Assembly: GCA_046329195.1 (NCBI GenBank)
Contig: JAXLVB010000002.1
Location: forward strand, 2,356,001-2,420,000
Direction: 5' to 3'
Length of the DNA stretch: 64,000 bases
DNA from: JAXLVB01 sp046329195
Lineage (GTDB): Bacteria; Bacteroidota; Bacteroidia; Cytophagales; Spirosomataceae
Of this stretch, positions 62,216 to 64,000 are shown piece after piece (within the stretch, counting starts at the first letter, position 1; each line of letters opens with the position of its first letter). A program made the position numbers and the translations under genes. A model generated the notes under the pieces. The model was not told the DNA's origin. It did no database searches and saw only the letters and a program-made list of their open reading frames with translations.

Positions 62216-62768
62216 GTTGTAAACCTTGAGTCATTCAATTCTATATCTAAATTAAAACTCAATAATATTCCAGTCTTTAAACTATTTGAAAACATTATTC
62301 TTTTTGACTGTGAAGATAGAGAGTAAAGATTTAATCAATTCAATCTTCAAAATTTGCAGAATTTAAATCAAAGACATGGAACAAGTTTTAAAAATTTTAT
62401 AATAATTACCTTCAGCAATAGTTCTAATTCAATAAGTTCATTCCGAAATAAACTTGATTTAATTAATGAACGATTTAAAACTCCAACCACATCTTCTTAC
62501 ACAATTCTTAACTCAGAAATAGATTTTCTTCTCAATAGAAAAGAAAAAGCACAACTATCAATTGAATTTTATGGACACGAATCATCAATCTTCTGGGATC
62601 AATTCATTTTAGAATCAAAAATCACAGGACTATATGAACTAAGATCAATTAAGCTGATGAATATTTATTCGATTTGCTTTAATGAAGAAATTAAAAATTA
62701 TATCCTTAATGATTTATTCTCAAATGAAGAGAAATCAGAGTTGCTTTCATACAATAATAATAATACTA
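62216..62768 (+). pseudogene. Orphan gene fragment between the two IS copies
   Basis: One reading frame runs from the IS boundary (VNLESFNSISKLKLNN) to the next IS, broken only by TAA at 62324-62326 after FDCEDRE. After the stop it continues RFNQFNLQNLQNLNQRHG and for ~140 more residues into the second IS. A CAA-to-TAA change would restore it. Strongly AT-rich (Asn, Ile, Ser, Lys). It does not look like the missing methyltransferase half and I do not recognise the family; a restriction or defence gene is a guess based on position. Confidence 0.6.
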
Positions 62769-62783
62769 TGTCCTGCCCCTGTC

Positions 62784-63650
62784 TTACGGTACCAGTTTAA
62801 AGTAGAGATTCTGATTTAGTTTTTCAAAGTTAGCAGGTGTTTGATATTTCAAGCAGGAATGTGGCCTGAGAAAATTATAGTTGCTGTGCCAGGTTGTCAA
62901 CAGGTCGTTGATTTCCTCGAGAGAATAGAACCAATTCAAGTTCAGGCACTCCTTCCGAAGCGTTCCGTTGAGGCGTTCGATGATTCCGTTCTGGGTCGGC
63001 TTACCCGGTTGGATGAACTTGATTTCAACACCCCTGGCCGCTGCCCACCCAGCAAGCGCTTGGCTGATGAATTCGAGTGATTGTCGCAGCGGACATAGCG
63101 GGGGAAACCCCTGATTTGGCCAATCCTGTCGAGGGTTTCCACCAGTTTGGGGGCGGTGATGCTGGCAGCTGCCTCCACCCAGAGGTCTTTTCTCGAGCAC
63201 TCGTCCACCACGTTTATGATTCGCACGCTCTGCTGTTTGTCCCCCATCACCCACTCGCTCCAGGAAGTCCATCGCCCAACCTTCGTTGATTTTCTCTGGC
63301 GGTAGCAAACCTCGAAGACCCGCTTGATGCGGGGCTTTTTTGAAGTTCCTGTGCAGGCTTAGTCTTGCGCTCTGATAAAGCCGGTATGCACGGTGCCTGC
63401 CGATTCCTTCGCCTTGGTTCTTCAGGTAGGCCAACATCAGGCGGAAGCCCCATGCCGGGTGTTCCCGCCTAATCTGCTTCATCCTTTCCACCTGAAAGTG
63501 GCCAAGACGGTGGTCATGGCCGTCGATTTGCGCTCTTTCTGCTCATACGCTGTCGAGCGTCTCAGGCGCAACCACTGGCGAGATGCGGCGTTTGCTCAAC
63601 CCGGCCTGTTTACCCTGTACATGACCCATCAGTTCCACCTTTGCTGCTGG
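62784..63650 (-). pseudogene. IS3 transposase OrfB, copy 2, frameshifted
   Basis: VERMKQIRREHPAWGFRL and IIERLNGTLRKE are present, but the central third (from about DFLERVGDGG to PLRQSLEF) is read in the wrong frame. Compared with copy 1 the indels are at different places: here CCGCTGCGACAA is in a better frame but a base is missing just after it. Not functional as written. Confidence 0.75.
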
Positions 63651-63924
63651 AGTTCTTCTTTTTAGGAACTCCACCGCCTCGCTGACCACCTCGTGCTTGA
63701 GTTGCAGCTCGGCGTACATCTTTGAGGCGGAGGTTTTCCTGTTCGAGTTCCTTGAGCCGGCGCTTGTCCTCGTGCTGTTCCGTCTCTGCCTCGTTCTTCC
63801 ACTTGTAGAACGTGGCTGGGCTTATTTGGTGTTCTTCGCACAGTGCCTCTACTGTCTTGGCTCCTTTCAGGTAGCTGTCCAGTATGGCTCTGCGCTGGCT
63901 CTCGTTGAATCTGCTCTTTCGCAT
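63650..63924 (-). pseudogene. IS3 transposase OrfA, copy 2, frameshifted
   Basis: Identical to copy 1 up to LEQENLRLK, then two T of the run at 63720 (plus strand) are missing and the frame leaves the leucine zipper for DVRRAATQARGG. Confidence 0.75.
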
Positions 63925-64000
63925 GGTGCTTGTTTTAAGTGTGAAAATAATTGTTGTCCATTATTTCTCTACTTATTTTTGGCACCGCTCTCTGGGGGTA

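Larger units (their letters stand above)
62769..64000 (-). mobile_element. IS3-family insertion sequence, copy 2 (runs off the window)
   Basis: The same element in the same orientation, starting TGTCCTGCCCC at 62769 and reaching CTGGGGGTA at the window end, about five bases short of the expected end. It matches copy 1 exactly over long stretches but differs at about nine small places, mostly indels. Confidence 0.88.

Noticed and set aside
62354..62800. A 148-residue ORF read as an intact gene
   Set aside because: It starts at a TTG without a leader, continues upstream in the same frame past a stop, and its end is encoded by the IS terminal repeat. It is better described as part of a broken gene.
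1..64000. tRNA, rRNA, CRISPR arrays or riboswitches
   Set aside because: I looked through the gaps between genes and saw no cloverleaf-like sequence, regularly spaced repeats or known riboswitch core. A covariance-model scan would be needed to exclude small RNAs.

Overview
The window looks like a chromosomal segment of a Bacteroidota bacterium, most likely order Cytophagales (a Spirosomaceae/Runella-like lineage is my best guess, from gene content only). The evidence is two proteins with C-terminal type IX secretion sorting domains, a TonB-dependent receptor paired with a DUF4249 lipoprotein, a DUF1800/DUF1501 pair, NamZ, a DAHP synthase-chorismate mutase fusion, promoters of the TAnnTTTG type, and the absence of clear Shine-Dalgarno sequences.

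Layout. 1-10 kb: tail of a membrane-anchored GT2 glycosyltransferase, a class V aminotransferase, MarC, a polytopic GT-C-like protein, the DUF1800/DUF1501 pair, a kinase-like protein and a secreted GH44 glucanase. 10-29 kb: an FG-GAP/UnbV lipoprotein, YggS, an M1 peptidase, DapF, ribosomal protein L19, DAHP synthase/chorismate mutase, proline dehydrogenase, LspA, DUF4249, a TonB receptor, DeoC, NamZ and an esterase lipoprotein. 29-37 kb: a TPR/HisKA_2 histidine kinase with a LuxR-type regulator, a fasciclin protein, XerD, AroQ, a NIPSNAP protein, MgsA and a DinB protein. 37.5-42.8 kb: leuC-leuD-leuA-(GxxExxY cassette)-leuB, rich in small intergenic repeats. 43-44 kb: a Crp-type regulator and a small membrane protein.

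44.0-59.8 kb is the most notable region: a complete [NiFe]-hydrogenase locus on one strand. It runs hypA-hypB-hypF-hypC-hypD-hypE, an NHL propeller protein, a nickel/cobalt transporter, a small protein, a bifunctional nuclease, TetR, a small protein, TetR, then hupS-hupL, a maturation protease, a small protein and a TPR protein. The subunits carry group 2a (Huc/HupSL-type) signatures: no Tat signal on the small subunit, C-S-G-N in place of a proximal C-x-x-C, L1 motif RICGICGGSH and L2 motif DSCLVCTVH. This is the type linked to aerobic, often high-affinity, H2 uptake. HypABCDEF builds the NiFe(CN)2CO site, the transporter supplies Ni, and the protease trims HupL. Three copies of an 18-bp palindrome (TTAGAAAWNNWTTTCTAA), one before hypA and two in tandem before hupS, suggest a shared operator, plausibly for the two TetR proteins encoded between them.

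59.8-64.0 kb is AT-rich and disrupted: a C5-cytosine methyltransferase cut off by an IS3-family element, a 553-bp orphan gene fragment with an in-frame stop, and a second, directly repeated IS copy that runs off the window. Both IS copies carry different small indels, which means either decay or assembly error.
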